From: CAMTUH01 sp947084935
GTDB lineage: Bacteria; Pseudomonadota; Gammaproteobacteria; Coxiellales; Coxiellaceae
Direction of reading: 5' to 3'
Length of the DNA stretch: 64,000 nt
Assembly (NCBI GenBank): GCA_947084935.1
Contig: CAMTUH010000009.1
Location: forward strand, 20,258 to 84,257
Shown piece after piece: positions 7,536-16,196 of the stretch (its first letter is position 1; each line of letters begins with the position of its first letter). A model generated the notes under the pieces. The model did not search any database. It saw only the letters and a program-made list of their open reading frames with translations, and was not told where the DNA came from. A program made the position numbers and the translations under genes.

Positions 7536-8583
7536 AAGCCATGGCCGATTGACGTTCGACCGGTTTTCGAGTCAGTTCAACGATGTAAATGTAAAACACC
7601 AACATACCCAGCCACAATAAAAACTGCCATCCTTGTGCAATCCTAAAATAATTTAAAATCAAACCCAGCACGCCCAAAAATAAAGAAATGGTCCAAAGCA
7701 ATACTGTAGATAACGACGCATTCAGTCCCGAGACGTGCAACACGTGGTGAAAATGATCTCGACTTGCCACGAGCAGCGGTTTACGTTGCCGAATCCGCAA
7801 CACACTCACGTTGACCAAATCGAAAATGGGAAACGCCATAATCCACAGCAAAGTAATGGGTTTCACGACACTGATATTGTGCTGAGATAAATCAATCGCA
7901 ATCCAAGATAACAAAAACGCGATAAACGTACTGCCCGAATCACCCATGAAAATACTGGCGTGTTTGCGCCAAGGGAAACGCATGTTGAAGCTTAAAAAAA
8001 CGACTAAAAGTATAATCAGTATTGATAACAAACGAACGTCCAGATGGTGATTCAATTGCATACTCACAATCATCAGCAACACAGCCTGTCCCAAAGCGAC
8101 TCCTCCGGCAAGACCGTCTTGACCATCCACCATGTTCATCGCGTTGATATTTGCAACCACAAGAAACAAGGTGACGGGCAAAGCCCAGAGTCCTAGGGTC
8201 ACGTCTCCTAAGAAAAATAAATCCCCCAAACTACGCAACATCACTCCACCCCAGATAATCAGCAGCAACGTCGCCAATACCTGCCCAAACAAACGCAATT
8301 TCGAGCTCAATCCTTTAAAATCATCCACAACGCCCATTAAAACCAGAATACTGCTCCCGGCTAGCATGCCTCGATAAGGCTGCAGAGACAAATGCAACGT
8401 CAACAAGGTAAAGCAAAAACTAAAATAAATGGCTATGCCGCCGATCAACGGCACATCTCTTTCATGCCACTTACGATTATCCGGACGATCGACAAATCCC
8501 ACGCGAATCGCCAATGGGCGCAGTAGCCAAATACAAAACAACGACGCGAAAAGTGCAACCACGCTGTTTTTCAGTATGTCCAT
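7525..8583 (-). CDS. WecA-like undecaprenyl-phosphate N-acetylhexosamine-1-phosphate transferase
   Basis: This MraY/WecA superfamily integral membrane enzyme transfers a sugar-1-phosphate from a UDP-sugar to undecaprenyl phosphate. That step starts O-antigen or other cell-surface glycan synthesis on the cytoplasmic face. About eleven membrane helices are evident in 352 residues. The catalytic loops are intact: VVDDFKGL, NAMNMVDGQDGLAGG, FMGDSGST and the HFHH loop near the C terminus. The motif set is of the WecA (GlcNAc-1-P) branch rather than MraY, but the sugar cannot be fixed from sequence. The short N-terminal linker DRPDNRKWHERDVPLIGG is also typical. The gene overlaps ccmA by 11 bases, and its ribosome site may lie in a hairpin (8590-8632). 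Confidence 0.85.
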   Translation of the reverse strand: MDILKNSVVALFASLFCIWLLRPLAIRVGFVDRPDNRKWHERDVPLIGGIAIYFSFCFTLLTLHLSLQPYRGMLAGSSILVLMGVVDDFKGLSSKLRLFGQVLATLLLIIWGGVMLRSLGDLFFLGDVTLGLWALPVTLFLVVANINAMNMVDGQDGLAGGVALGQAVLLMIVSMQLNHHLDVRLLSILIILLVVFLSFNMRFPWRKHASIFMGDSGSTFIAFLLSWIAIDLSQHNISVVKPITLLWIMAFPIFDLVNVSVLRIRQRKPLLVASRDHFHHVLHVSGLNASLSTVLLWTISLFLGVLGLILNYFRIAQGWQFLLWLGMLVFYIYIVELTRKPVERQSAMAYEP

Positions 8584-8589
8584 AAAGTT

Positions 8590-8632
8590 CCCCAGTAGGT
8601 CCTGGCGCCAATGATAGCAATACCTACTGGGG
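8590..8632 (-). promoter_or_regulatory. Hairpin overlapping the ribosome binding site of the WecA-like gene
   Basis: Bases 8590-8600 (CCCCAGTAGGT) and 8622-8632 are perfect 11-base complements around a 21-base loop. On the minus strand the 3' arm ends TACTGGGG, followed by AACTTT and the start codon at 8583. The only Shine-Dalgarno-like stretch (GGGGA) is therefore paired in the stem. This could lower or regulate translation, or the hairpin could end transcription from the ComEA-like gene. No T-run follows it. Confidence 0.45.
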
Positions 8633-8671
8633 GCAGCAATAATCCCTACGAGTTAACTATAAATCAACTAC

Positions 8672-9016
8672 TTACTTAACAACCAATCGATCCGGATTAT
8701 TTTTGATAATCCGATCGAGGGATTTTTCCCCGATACCCCGCACTTCAGCCAGATCTTGTAACGACTTGAAATTTCCGTGTTTTTGTCGGTAATCCACGAT
8801 AGCCTTCGCCTTTTTCGGCCCGATGCCTTTCAGTGTTGAAAGCACTTTTGTATCCGCGGTATTAATATTGACGGGACTGCTCGCAGAGGCAGCCACCGTA
8901 CTCGGGTTATGAACCGCATGCGGACGAACACCTTCACCCGAACTCGGTTTTGCCGAAGCCGGCAAAGCCACCGTGGCTAACAACGCAAGCAAACCAATCG
9001 CCGTTATTTTTTTCAT
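8672..9016 (-). CDS. Secreted helix-hairpin-helix protein, ComEA/YbaV-like
   Basis: The product is a 114-residue exported protein: a signal peptide (MKKITAIGLLALLATVALPASA), a short linker rich in Ser, Ala and Pro, then a ComEA-type double helix-hairpin-helix domain. The domain carries VNINTADTKVLSTLKGIG and a second hairpin VRGIGEKSLDRII. Such domains bind double-stranded DNA without sequence preference; in competent bacteria ComEA helps DNA cross the periplasm. I chose the ATG at 9016 because it has a good Shine-Dalgarno (AGGAG, 5 bases away) and begins a proper signal peptide. The longer frame to 9112 lacks both. No other competence gene is nearby. Confidence 0.85.
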   Translation of the reverse strand: MKKITAIGLLALLATVALPASAKPSSGEGVRPHAVHNPSTVAASASSPVNINTADTKVLSTLKGIGPKKAKAIVDYRQKHGNFKSLQDLAEVRGIGEKSLDRIIKNNPDRLVVK

Positions 9017-9108
9017 AAAAAGCTCCTGTGTTTTAATTAAAAATAACAGTGTATGGTTTTGCGGGGGGATGACAATACCGGGGTGAGGCGCTTTATAACA
9101 CCCCACAC

Positions 9109-9816
9109 TCACCTAAACAATTTATAAATAGACTCGAGTGCTTTCAGCGGATCCGGCGATTGCGTAATGGGGCGACCAATGACCAAATAATCGGAACCCG
9201 CCTCGATCGCTTTTTTCGGCGTCAAAATACGTTTTTGATCATCGAAAGGATCTGTAGATAATCGAATGCCGGGAGTCACCAAAAGAAAGTTTTTCTTTAC
9301 CTGTGAACGCAATGCTTGCACTTCATGCGCGGAACAAACGACACCATCCAAACCACTCACTTCCGCCAGCTGCGCCAGTTGCGAAACTATGAAATCCACG
9401 GGCTCCTCAATACTCAATAATTTCAAATCATTCTGATCTAAACTCGTTAACAGAGTAACGGCAATTAATAAGGGGCGCTGTTTCGTAGGCATTTTTTCTA
9501 ACTCATTGCGCGCCGCATCCATCATGGCACGCCCGCCCTGCGCATGAACATTCAACATCCACACACCCATTTCTGCAGCAGCACGGCAAGCACCCGCCAC
9601 GGTTTGCGGAATGTCGTGAAATTTCAAATCGAGAAAAACATCAAATCCCTGCTTCATCAATTCTTCGACAATGGCAGGACCACAATGCGTGAAAAGAATA
9701 CTGCCAATTTTCAAACGGCACAAACGGGGATCTAATTTTGAAACCAGTCGACACGCCTCCTCACGCGTAGCATGATCGATAGCAACAATAATGCGGCTGC
9801 CTTTTTGAAAACTCAA
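9109..9816 (-). CDS. pyrF: Orotidine 5'-phosphate decarboxylase, TTG start
   Basis: PyrF catalyses the last step of de novo UMP synthesis. The 235-residue product shows the family motifs: IIVAIDHATREEA at the N terminus, the catalytic DLKFHDIPQTV (Asp-x-Lys-x-x-Asp), HAQGG, and the phosphate-binding LVIGRPITQSPDP. The open frame extends to 9879. However, the best start is TTG at 9816: it follows a strong GGAGG by about five bases and overlaps the lapB stop codon (TTGA), as in a coupled operon. That start also gives the normal length. The gene order lapA-lapB-pyrF is conserved in gammaproteobacteria. Confidence 0.93.
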   Translation of the reverse strand: MSFQKGSRIIVAIDHATREEACRLVSKLDPRLCRLKIGSILFTHCGPAIVEELMKQGFDVFLDLKFHDIPQTVAGACRAAAEMGVWMLNVHAQGGRAMMDAARNELEKMPTKQRPLLIAVTLLTSLDQNDLKLLSIEEPVDFIVSQLAQLAEVSGLDGVVCSAHEVQALRSQVKKNFLLVTPGIRLSTDPFDDQKRILTPKKAIEAGSDYLVIGRPITQSPDPLKALESIYKLFR

Positions 9817-10976
9817 TACCCCTCCAGACCTTGAATCGGCTTCACCGTATTCCAATGGTGACATCTCGGACATAACCAATAGAGCGTCTTACCGGAAAAT
9901 CCACAATGCGAACACCGATAAATCGGTTTGTCAGACAATAATTTTTGAATAAAATTTTGCAGCATAATTAATTTTTCTCGCGCATCACCAAGGGAATTCA
10001 GCAAATACAATTCAACCAAGCGGCTGAGTCCACGCAGCGACGGTTGGCGCTGTATCTGCTGCGCAATAAATTCAATAGCAACTTTTTCTCCATGCTGACG
10101 CTGCAAATAATCGGAAATTGCTAACACGAGGGAAATTCTTGGATAATTCACCAAGCAATCCTCAAGATAAGCGACGAGTTTATCTTCTGCTCCCATTTTT
10201 TGAAAACATTCCGTCAAAGGCGTCACAATTTCCGAAATATAATCCGGATCTTGATCAATGATGTACCGATAACAACGAATCGCTTCTTTATATTGTCCTG
10301 CTTCACTTTCGATTCGAGCACGAATAAGGCTTGCTCTCACACAAGCATGATCAATCGCTTGCGCGCGTTTTAAATAGGGCTGTGCCTGAGTAATACGTCC
10401 CTTTTCAATCGTTTGTTCCGCCAATTCGCAATAATAATGGGCAATGATGGCATGCATTGGCTCGCCAAACGCCAATAATTTCTGGGCCATTTCAATGGCC
10501 TTTTGCCAGTCCTTCTCTTGCTGATAAATATGAAGTAAAAAATGCAAGCTGGACTGATCGACCTCTCCCCCCTCGACGAGCTCTAAAAACAAACGCTCCG
10601 CCCGATCCAACACACCCGCACGAAGATAGTCCTGACCCAATTCTGAAAGCGCGTGCAAGCGGTGTTGTTTGGCCAATTGAGGGCGAGCAATTAAATTTTG
10701 ATGAACACGAATCGCGCGATCAACTTCACCGCGACGACGAAATAAACTGCCTAATGCCAAATGGGTTTCAACGGTATCGCTATCTACCTCGAGCAATTTA
10801 ATAAAAACGTCCACGGCTTTATCGGGCTGTTCGTTAATTAAATAATTTAAGCCCTTAAAGTAATCGCGTCGGATTTTGGGGGATATTTTTTCGAATTGTT
10901 TTTGCGACGAGCGACGGCCCACAAACCACCCGCAGGTAGCCGCCACGGGCAACAGCAAAAACAACAACGGTAACAT
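9813..10976 (-). CDS. lapB: Lipopolysaccharide assembly protein LapB (YciM)
   Basis: LapB is an inner-membrane TPR protein that, with FtsH, controls LpxC turnover and so the amount of LPS. The 387-residue protein has an N-terminal membrane anchor (residues 1-18), a long set of TPR repeats (about residues 35-330), and a C-terminal rubredoxin-like zinc/iron knuckle with two Cys-x-x-Cys pairs (YRCSHCG and WLCPRCH). All three parts are intact. It is two bases from lapA and its stop overlaps the pyrF start. Confidence 0.93.
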   Translation of the reverse strand: MLPLLFLLLPVAATCGWFVGRRSSQKQFEKISPKIRRDYFKGLNYLINEQPDKAVDVFIKLLEVDSDTVETHLALGSLFRRRGEVDRAIRVHQNLIARPQLAKQHRLHALSELGQDYLRAGVLDRAERLFLELVEGGEVDQSSLHFLLHIYQQEKDWQKAIEMAQKLLAFGEPMHAIIAHYYCELAEQTIEKGRITQAQPYLKRAQAIDHACVRASLIRARIESEAGQYKEAIRCYRYIIDQDPDYISEIVTPLTECFQKMGAEDKLVAYLEDCLVNYPRISLVLAISDYLQRQHGEKVAIEFIAQQIQRQPSLRGLSRLVELYLLNSLGDAREKLIMLQNFIQKLLSDKPIYRCSHCGFSGKTLYWLCPRCHHWNTVKPIQGLEGY

Positions 10977-10978
10977 CG

Positions 10979-11269
10979 CTAATGGCTATCCTTTATTGGA
11001 ATATTTCGTAAATTCTGAACTTCTTGTTCAATCTGTTTAATACGGTGTTTCATTCTCCGCGTCGCACTTCTACTCTTAATCAGGGAGGGCAACATCGCAA
11101 TAATCCCCAGCACAGCACCAATCACTAACGTGGCCAATACCATCAAAGGCAAATGCACGGATTTAGTGTCGAGGTAATAATTCAAAATGATTCGTTGCGG
11201 ATTAAGACTGGCAAACGTGATGCCAACAAGGATGACCAGGATCCAAAAGATATAAAATACATAACGCAT
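10979..11269 (-). CDS. lapA: Lipopolysaccharide assembly protein LapA (YciS)
   Basis: LapA is a small inner-membrane partner of LapB. The 96-residue protein has two membrane helices (residues ~3-21 and 41-64) flanking an extracytoplasmic loop with NPQRIILNYYLDTKSVHLPL. A basic coiled-coil-like C-terminal tail follows. It lies directly before lapB and after rpsA, as in other gammaproteobacteria, although the ihfB gene often found between rpsA and lapA is absent here. Confidence 0.88.
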   Translation of the reverse strand: MRYVFYIFWILVILVGITFASLNPQRIILNYYLDTKSVHLPLMVLATLVIGAVLGIIAMLPSLIKSRSATRRMKHRIKQIEQEVQNLRNIPIKDSH

Positions 11270-11307
11270 GTTTATGTCCTTATAATTCCGATGCGTTATT
11301 GTACCCG

Positions 11308-11332
11308 AAAAAGGGCGGGAAATCGCCCGCCC
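11308..11332 (-). terminator. Intrinsic terminator after rpsA
   Basis: Bases 11313-11319 (GGGCGGG) pair with 11326-11332 (CCCGCCC) around a six-base loop. On the minus strand the stem is followed directly by five T residues (11312-11308). It lies four bases past the rpsA stop codon, the right place to end rpsA transcription before lapA. Confidence 0.8.
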
Positions 11333-11336
11333 CCCC

Positions 11337-12998
11337 TTATTCTTCTTTCTTATCCTTCATTTGCTCCTTGAGCAAATCGCCCAGCGTGGTCTTCGTCGGG
11401 GCTTCACCAACAATGCGGCTGCCACTGCTGTCGGGCTTCTTCTCCAGGACTTTATGAGAGACGTGAATTTGACGACTCTTGCGATCGACGTTGATGATTT
11501 TCACTTCGACTTCGCTACCCACTTTGAGTTCGCCTTCCAAGTCTTTTACGCGATCATACGTATAGTCAGACAAACGCATAATCCCCGTTACGTTTTCTGC
11601 CAATTGCAAAGTCGCCTGTTTACTATCTACTTCAGTAACCACTCCTTTGATCACTGCGTCTTTGTCGTGACCTTCTAGGAATTCCATGTACGGATCAGAT
11701 TCTAATTGTTTAATACCCAAAGAAATGCGTTCACGTTCGGGGTCGATCGCAAGTATAACCGCTTCAACTTCATCGCCTTTCTTATAGTTGCGAATCGCCT
11801 GCTCACCACTTTCGGACCAGGACAAATCCGACAAATGGATAAGACCATCAATATCGCCTTCCAAGCCGATGAACATGCCAAAGTCCGTGATTGACCGAAT
11901 TTTTCCGACCGCCTTTTCATCTTTTTGGTGCTTATTCGCAAATTCTTGCCACGGATTGGCTTTACATTGCTTAATACCCAATGAAATACGGCGGCGCTCT
12001 TCATCGATGTCCAGAACCATGACTTCCGTCTCTTGACCCGGTTGCACCACCTTGCCTGGGTGAACATTTTTATTCGTCCAATCCAATTCGGACATGTGCA
12101 CTAAACCTTCGACACCTTCTTCCAATTGCACGAAGCAACCGTAATCGGTGATATTGGTGACCTTACCAAAAGTACGGGTACCGACGGGATAACGGCGTTC
12201 GATATTGACCCATGGATCTTCACCCAATTGCTTCATGCCGAGCGACACGCGATTCTTTTCGCGGTCAAACTTGAGTATTTTTACCGTGACTTCGTCGCCC
12301 ACACCCAGCAATTCACTCGGGTGTTTGACGCGTTTCCACGCCATGTCCGTAATGTGCAACAATCCGTCCACACCACCCAAATCAATAAACGCACCGTAAT
12401 CCGTGATATTTTTCACGATACCTTTGATTTCTTGTCCTTCGTGCAACTCTTCTAAACGCGCTAAACGTTCCGCGCTGGTTTCCGCCTCCATGACGGCACG
12501 TCTCGACACAACGACATTGTTACGCCGTTGATCCATTTTAATAATCTTGAATTCGAGTTCTTTACCTTCTAAATAACCTGGATCGCGAACGGGTTTCACG
12601 TCAACCAGTGACCCCGGTAAAAATGCACGCACGGTGCTAAGTTCCACCGTAAAACCACCTTTGACACGCTCGATGATCGTCCCTTTAACAATTTCACCTT
12701 TTTGATAGGATTTCTCTAAATCAGTCCACACTCGCGCACGGCGCGCTTTCTCGCGTGATAATCGGGATTCACCAAAGCCGTTGTCTGGCGTGTCAACGAC
12801 TACGTCGACTACATCGCCGATTTGGACAACTTCATCACGGAATTCTACTGCTGGGATGATGCCTTCGGATTTTAAACCGGCATTTACGACGATTCGATCG
12901 GGACGGACGTCCACAACCGTGGCTTTGATTAACGCACCGGGGCGTAAATCGGTTTCTTGTAAACTTTTTTCAAATAATTCAGCAAATTTTTCGCTCAT
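11337..12998 (-). CDS. rpsA: 30S ribosomal protein S1
   Basis: S1 brings mRNA to the 30S subunit. The 553-residue protein contains six S1 RNA-binding repeats, at roughly residues 20-88, 105-170, 190-262, 277-350, 364-438 and 450-520. Characteristic pieces recur, such as KGTIIERVKGGFTVEL, VKNITDYGAFIDLGGVDGLLH, and VTNITDYGCFVQLEEGVEGL. The length matches E. coli S1 (557). A strong intrinsic terminator follows. cmk lies upstream in the same orientation, the conserved cmk-rpsA order. Confidence 0.97.
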   Translation of the reverse strand: MSEKFAELFEKSLQETDLRPGALIKATVVDVRPDRIVVNAGLKSEGIIPAVEFRDEVVQIGDVVDVVVDTPDNGFGESRLSREKARRARVWTDLEKSYQKGEIVKGTIIERVKGGFTVELSTVRAFLPGSLVDVKPVRDPGYLEGKELEFKIIKMDQRRNNVVVSRRAVMEAETSAERLARLEELHEGQEIKGIVKNITDYGAFIDLGGVDGLLHITDMAWKRVKHPSELLGVGDEVTVKILKFDREKNRVSLGMKQLGEDPWVNIERRYPVGTRTFGKVTNITDYGCFVQLEEGVEGLVHMSELDWTNKNVHPGKVVQPGQETEVMVLDIDEERRRISLGIKQCKANPWQEFANKHQKDEKAVGKIRSITDFGMFIGLEGDIDGLIHLSDLSWSESGEQAIRNYKKGDEVEAVILAIDPERERISLGIKQLESDPYMEFLEGHDKDAVIKGVVTEVDSKQATLQLAENVTGIMRLSDYTYDRVKDLEGELKVGSEVEVKIINVDRKSRQIHVSHKVLEKKPDSSGSRIVGEAPTKTTLGDLLKEQMKDKKEE

Positions 12999-13038
12999 TG
13001 AGTTAAATACCTCAGAATAAGGATCACCTCATTCCGCC

Positions 13039-13064
13039 TAAAAATAACCATACGAAAAGTATGG
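13039..13064 (-). terminator. Possible weak terminator between cmk and rpsA
   Basis: CCATAC (13048-13053) pairs with GTATGG (13059-13064) around a five-base loop. On the minus strand it is followed by a T-rich stretch (13047-13039). A second hairpin with 8-base arms (13079-13086 and 13090-13097) spans the cmk stop codon. Together they could partly uncouple cmk from rpsA. The six-base stem is short, so this is tentative. Confidence 0.35.
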
Positions 13065-13087
13065 GTTTGTTAAACACACCTTGTTTC

Positions 13088-13765
13088 TCAAACAAGGCCC
13101 CGCTGCTTGACGTGGTTCATCACCACCGCAAAGACTTCTTCGATACTGAGATTCGTGGTATCGATCACGACCGCATCCTCTGCAGGTTTGGCGGGCGACG
13201 CGGAACGACTGACGTCTCGCCGATCACGCTCCACCAAATCTTCTTGAATGTCGCGCAGGCTAACATTAATCCCCTTTTCTTGCAACTGCTTATGGCGCCG
13301 GAGCGCCCGCTCCTCGGGTTTGGCATTAAAATAAAATTTTAGTGGTGCGTCAGGAAATACCACGGTTCCCATGTCCCGCCCATCGGCAATCAACCCCGGT
13401 GAACGCCGGAAGTCGCGTTGATACTGAAGAATAGCCTGCCGTACGGTGGGAAGGGCCGAAGACTGCGAAGCCATGATTCCACACGCTTCTTCACGAATCG
13501 CCTGAGTGATGTCGTGCCCATCACACCGTACCATCGAATCTTGGATGACGATTTGAATGCGCTTTAGTAAGGATTGAAGCGCATGCTCGTCCTCCAAGGC
13601 AACGCGATAATGTAAAATCGCCCATGCAACCGCGCGATAAATCGCTCCGCTGTCCAACACGTGCCAACCCAATGCTTTAGATAACATCACGCTGATGGTG
13701 CCTTTCCCAGACCCGCTGGGCCCGTCGATGGTGATGAGCGGTGCTGTATGATTATTTTTTTTCAT
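13088..13765 (-). CDS. cmk: Cytidylate kinase
   Basis: Cmk phosphorylates CMP and dCMP with ATP. The 225-residue protein begins with the P-loop TIDGPSGSGKGTISVML. It has the CMP-binding LDSGAIYRAVAWAIL and the lid/core motifs DGRDMGTVVFPDAPLKFYF and RDRRDVSRSASPAKPAEDAVVIDTT. Length and motifs match the bacterial family throughout. Its start overlaps the aroA stop by four bases (ATGA), so the two are coupled in a serC-aroA-cmk-rpsA cluster. Confidence 0.96.
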   Translation of the reverse strand: MKKNNHTAPLITIDGPSGSGKGTISVMLSKALGWHVLDSGAIYRAVAWAILHYRVALEDEHALQSLLKRIQIVIQDSMVRCDGHDITQAIREEACGIMASQSSALPTVRQAILQYQRDFRRSPGLIADGRDMGTVVFPDAPLKFYFNAKPEERALRRHKQLQEKGINVSLRDIQEDLVERDRRDVSRSASPAKPAEDAVVIDTTNLSIEEVFAVVMNHVKQRGLV

Positions 13766-15069
13766 TCAAATACCTTTATATTCATTCCTACCGTGCTGGC
13801 CAACTCGACGAAATTCGTAAACGACGTCTGCACGTTCGCACAATCGCATACAATCACCGGCGCTTTTGCAACATTACCTGCAATAGCAAAAGACATGGCG
13901 ATTCGATGGTCGCCAAAACTGTCCACTTCACCCCCGAGAAATTGACCACCCTCAATCACCAAACCATCCGGCAAGGCTTCCGCACGAATACCCAATTGCT
14001 GCAGACCCGTCACCATCGAAGCAATGCGATCGCTTTCTTTCACGCGCAATTCGGCAGCACCGTGCAAAGTCGTTCGACCACTTGCGCACGCGGCAGCAAC
14101 AAACAAAATCGGAAATTCATCAATCGCTAGCGGCACCTGATCCGATGGAATTTCAATACCACGCAATTGCGCGTGTCGAACGGTAATATCCCCCAGCGGT
14201 TCACCATTTTGTTCTGGAATGGGATCGATTTCAATATCCGCCCCCATCATTTTTAGTAAATTAATGATGCCCATGCGAGTGGGATTTACGCCTACTTTTC
14301 TCAGTACGATACTGGAACCGGGTGTAATCGTTGCAGCCACAATAAAAAATGCCGCCGAAGAAATATCGCCCGGAATAGAAATCGGTGTCGCCCTGAGACG
14401 ACCACCGCCCGACACGCAAATTCGACCTTTGGCCCTGTGAATAGGATAATGAAACGCATTCAGCAATCGCTCGGTGTGATCACGCGAAGGTTCCGATTCA
14501 ACCACGCAGGTTTTTCCTTTTGCGTACAGCCCCGCTAACAAAATACCGGATTTTACCTGCGCACTCGGAATCGGCAAAATATAATCAATGCCCGACAGTT
14601 TTTTCCCACCGTGAATTTTTAGCGGTGGCGTATTCCCCGTGGACATTTCAATTTTGGCGCCCATCTGAATCAAGGGCTCTACAATTCGCTTCATCGGTCG
14701 ACGGCGCAGGGATTCATCACCCGTAAGCACCGAATCAAAAGATTGGGCAGCCAATAAGCCGCACAACAAACGCATCGCCGTGCCGGAATTTCCTAGGTCT
14801 AACACATCCGGCGGTTTTCGTAATCCATCGACTCCAACGCCATTAACTAATAAAATACCTTCGTCTTCAATGACTTCGATGGTGACACCCATTTTTTGAA
14901 AGGCACTGACCGTAGCGAAGTTGTCAGCACCCATCAGAAACCCATTTAATCGCGATTGTCCATCGGCCAATGCGCTTAATATCAATGCACGGTGGGAAAT
15001 GGATTTATCTCCCGGTACGAAGAGTTCGCCGTTTAGGTCATGCGTGGGTGTGATACGAAAATCCATCAT
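13762..15069 (-). CDS. aroA: 3-phosphoshikimate 1-carboxyvinyltransferase (EPSP synthase)
   Basis: AroA joins shikimate-3-phosphate and phosphoenolpyruvate in the sixth step of the shikimate pathway. The 435-residue enzyme shows the substrate loop VPGDKSISHRALILSALADG, the LDLGNSGTAMRLLCG motif, and the catalytic ELRVKESDRIASM near the C terminus. The PGDKSISHRAL version resembles the class II-like branch rather than the E. coli class I form (PGSKSVSNRAL), which is known to affect glyphosate sensitivity. The gene lies between serC and cmk and overlaps cmk by four bases. Confidence 0.96.
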   Translation of the reverse strand: MMDFRITPTHDLNGELFVPGDKSISHRALILSALADGQSRLNGFLMGADNFATVSAFQKMGVTIEVIEDEGILLVNGVGVDGLRKPPDVLDLGNSGTAMRLLCGLLAAQSFDSVLTGDESLRRRPMKRIVEPLIQMGAKIEMSTGNTPPLKIHGGKKLSGIDYILPIPSAQVKSGILLAGLYAKGKTCVVESEPSRDHTERLLNAFHYPIHRAKGRICVSGGGRLRATPISIPGDISSAAFFIVAATITPGSSIVLRKVGVNPTRMGIINLLKMMGADIEIDPIPEQNGEPLGDITVRHAQLRGIEIPSDQVPLAIDEFPILFVAAACASGRTTLHGAAELRVKESDRIASMVTGLQQLGIRAEALPDGLVIEGGQFLGGEVDSFGDHRIAMSFAIAGNVAKAPVIVCDCANVQTSFTNFVELASTVGMNIKVFE

Positions 15070-15079
15070 TAATCCTAGA

Positions 15080-15100
15080 CCCCGCGGTCAAGCCGCGGGG
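15080..15100. terminator. GC-rich hairpin between serC and aroA
   Basis: CCCCGCGG (15080-15087) pairs with CCGCGGGG (15093-15100) around a five-base loop, in the 44-base gap between serC and aroA. It has no T-run, so it may be an attenuating or mRNA-stabilising hairpin rather than a full terminator. Confidence 0.4.
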
Positions 15101-15113
15101 CGTCAAGCTTAGG

Positions 15114-16196
15114 TCATCCAAATTTTTTTTCAAATTCTTTCATAAAGGCAATCAACGCGTCAACGCCAGCTTCGGGCATAGCGTTGTAAATACTCGCGCG
15201 CATTCCGCCCAACAAGCGATGACCTTTTAAGTTCGCAAGGCCGTTTTCCGTCGTCTCTTTAAGAAAAAGAGAATTGAGTTTTTCATCGGCTAACGTGAAA
15301 ATCACGTTCATGCGTGATCGATAACGTGCGTCAATGGGGTTATGATAAAAATCACTTTGATCAATAAAGTGATACAGTTTTTCTGCTTTTTTTTGATTTA
15401 CTTTTGCAATGGCTTCCACACCACCTTGTTTTTTTAACCATTTAAAAACAAGCCCGGATAAATACCATGCAAACGTGGGTGGCGTATTCCACAACGAATG
15501 TTCTTTGGCGTGTACGTCGTAACGAAGCATGCTGGGCATTGACGGCCAGGATTTACATTTCAATAAATCCTCACGCACCACCACGAGCGTCAAACCCGCG
15601 GGACCAATATTTTTTTGTGCGCAAGCAAAAAATAAGCCGTAACGCGACACATCAAAGGGTCGTGACAATACATTCGATGCCATGTCACTCACCAACAACG
15701 CCTCTGTTTTCGGAATGGAAGGAAATTCAATACCGTTGACCGTTTCATTATCCACGTAATAAAAATAAGCCGAGTTACTGGGAATTTCCCAGGTTTTTTC
15801 ATCGGGCACAGTGGTATACGTGGAGTCTTTGGCACTGGCGGCGATGTGAACGTCACAAAACCGTTTCGCTTCTTCAATCGCTTGCTGCGACCAAATGCCC
15901 GTATCTAAATACGCAGCGGTCTTCGCACCGCCCAGTAAATTCATCGGGATCGCGGAAAATTGAAGGCGCGCTCCACCTTGCAAAAACAATACGTGATAAT
16001 GATCAGGAATATGCAACAAATCGCGAAAATCTTTTTCGGATTCTTCAGCCATTCGTTTAAATGCATCACCTCGGTGCGAAATTTCCATGACGGACATACC
16101 GAGTCCATGCCAGTCCAATAATTCATTACGTGCGGTTTCCAAAACAGATTCCGGCAGCGCTGCCGGACCCGCAGCGAAATTGTAAACGCGCGTCAT
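15114..16196 (-). CDS. serC: Phosphoserine aminotransferase
   Basis: SerC is a PLP enzyme that makes phosphoserine from 3-phosphohydroxypyruvate, and also acts in the pyridoxal phosphate pathway. The 360-residue protein starts YNFAAGPAALPESVLE and carries the family signature around the PLP lysine (CAQKNIGPAGLTLVVV, residues ~190-206). The C-terminal GHRLLGGMRASIYNAMP is also conserved. The length is normal. Its start codon overlaps the last base of gyrA, so it may be translated from the gyrA mRNA. Confidence 0.96.
   Translation of the reverse strand: MTRVYNFAAGPAALPESVLETARNELLDWHGLGMSVMEISHRGDAFKRMAEESEKDFRDLLHIPDHYHVLFLQGGARLQFSAIPMNLLGGAKTAAYLDTGIWSQQAIEEAKRFCDVHIAASAKDSTYTTVPDEKTWEIPSNSAYFYYVDNETVNGIEFPSIPKTEALLVSDMASNVLSRPFDVSRYGLFFACAQKNIGPAGLTLVVVREDLLKCKSWPSMPSMLRYDVHAKEHSLWNTPPTFAWYLSGLVFKWLKKQGGVEAIAKVNQKKAEKLYHFIDQSDFYHNPIDARYRSRMNVIFTLADEKLNSLFLKETTENGLANLKGHRLLGGMRASIYNAMPEAGVDALIAFMKEFEKKFG

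Noticed and set aside
9817..9879. Longer N terminus for pyrF
   Set aside because: It overlaps the zinc-knuckle end of lapB and lacks a ribosome site, while the TTG at 9816 has GGAGG and gives the family length.
11361..13020. Several long plus-strand frames opposite rpsA
   Set aside because: They are antisense shadows of a highly conserved gene, with no ribosome sites and no recognisable domains.
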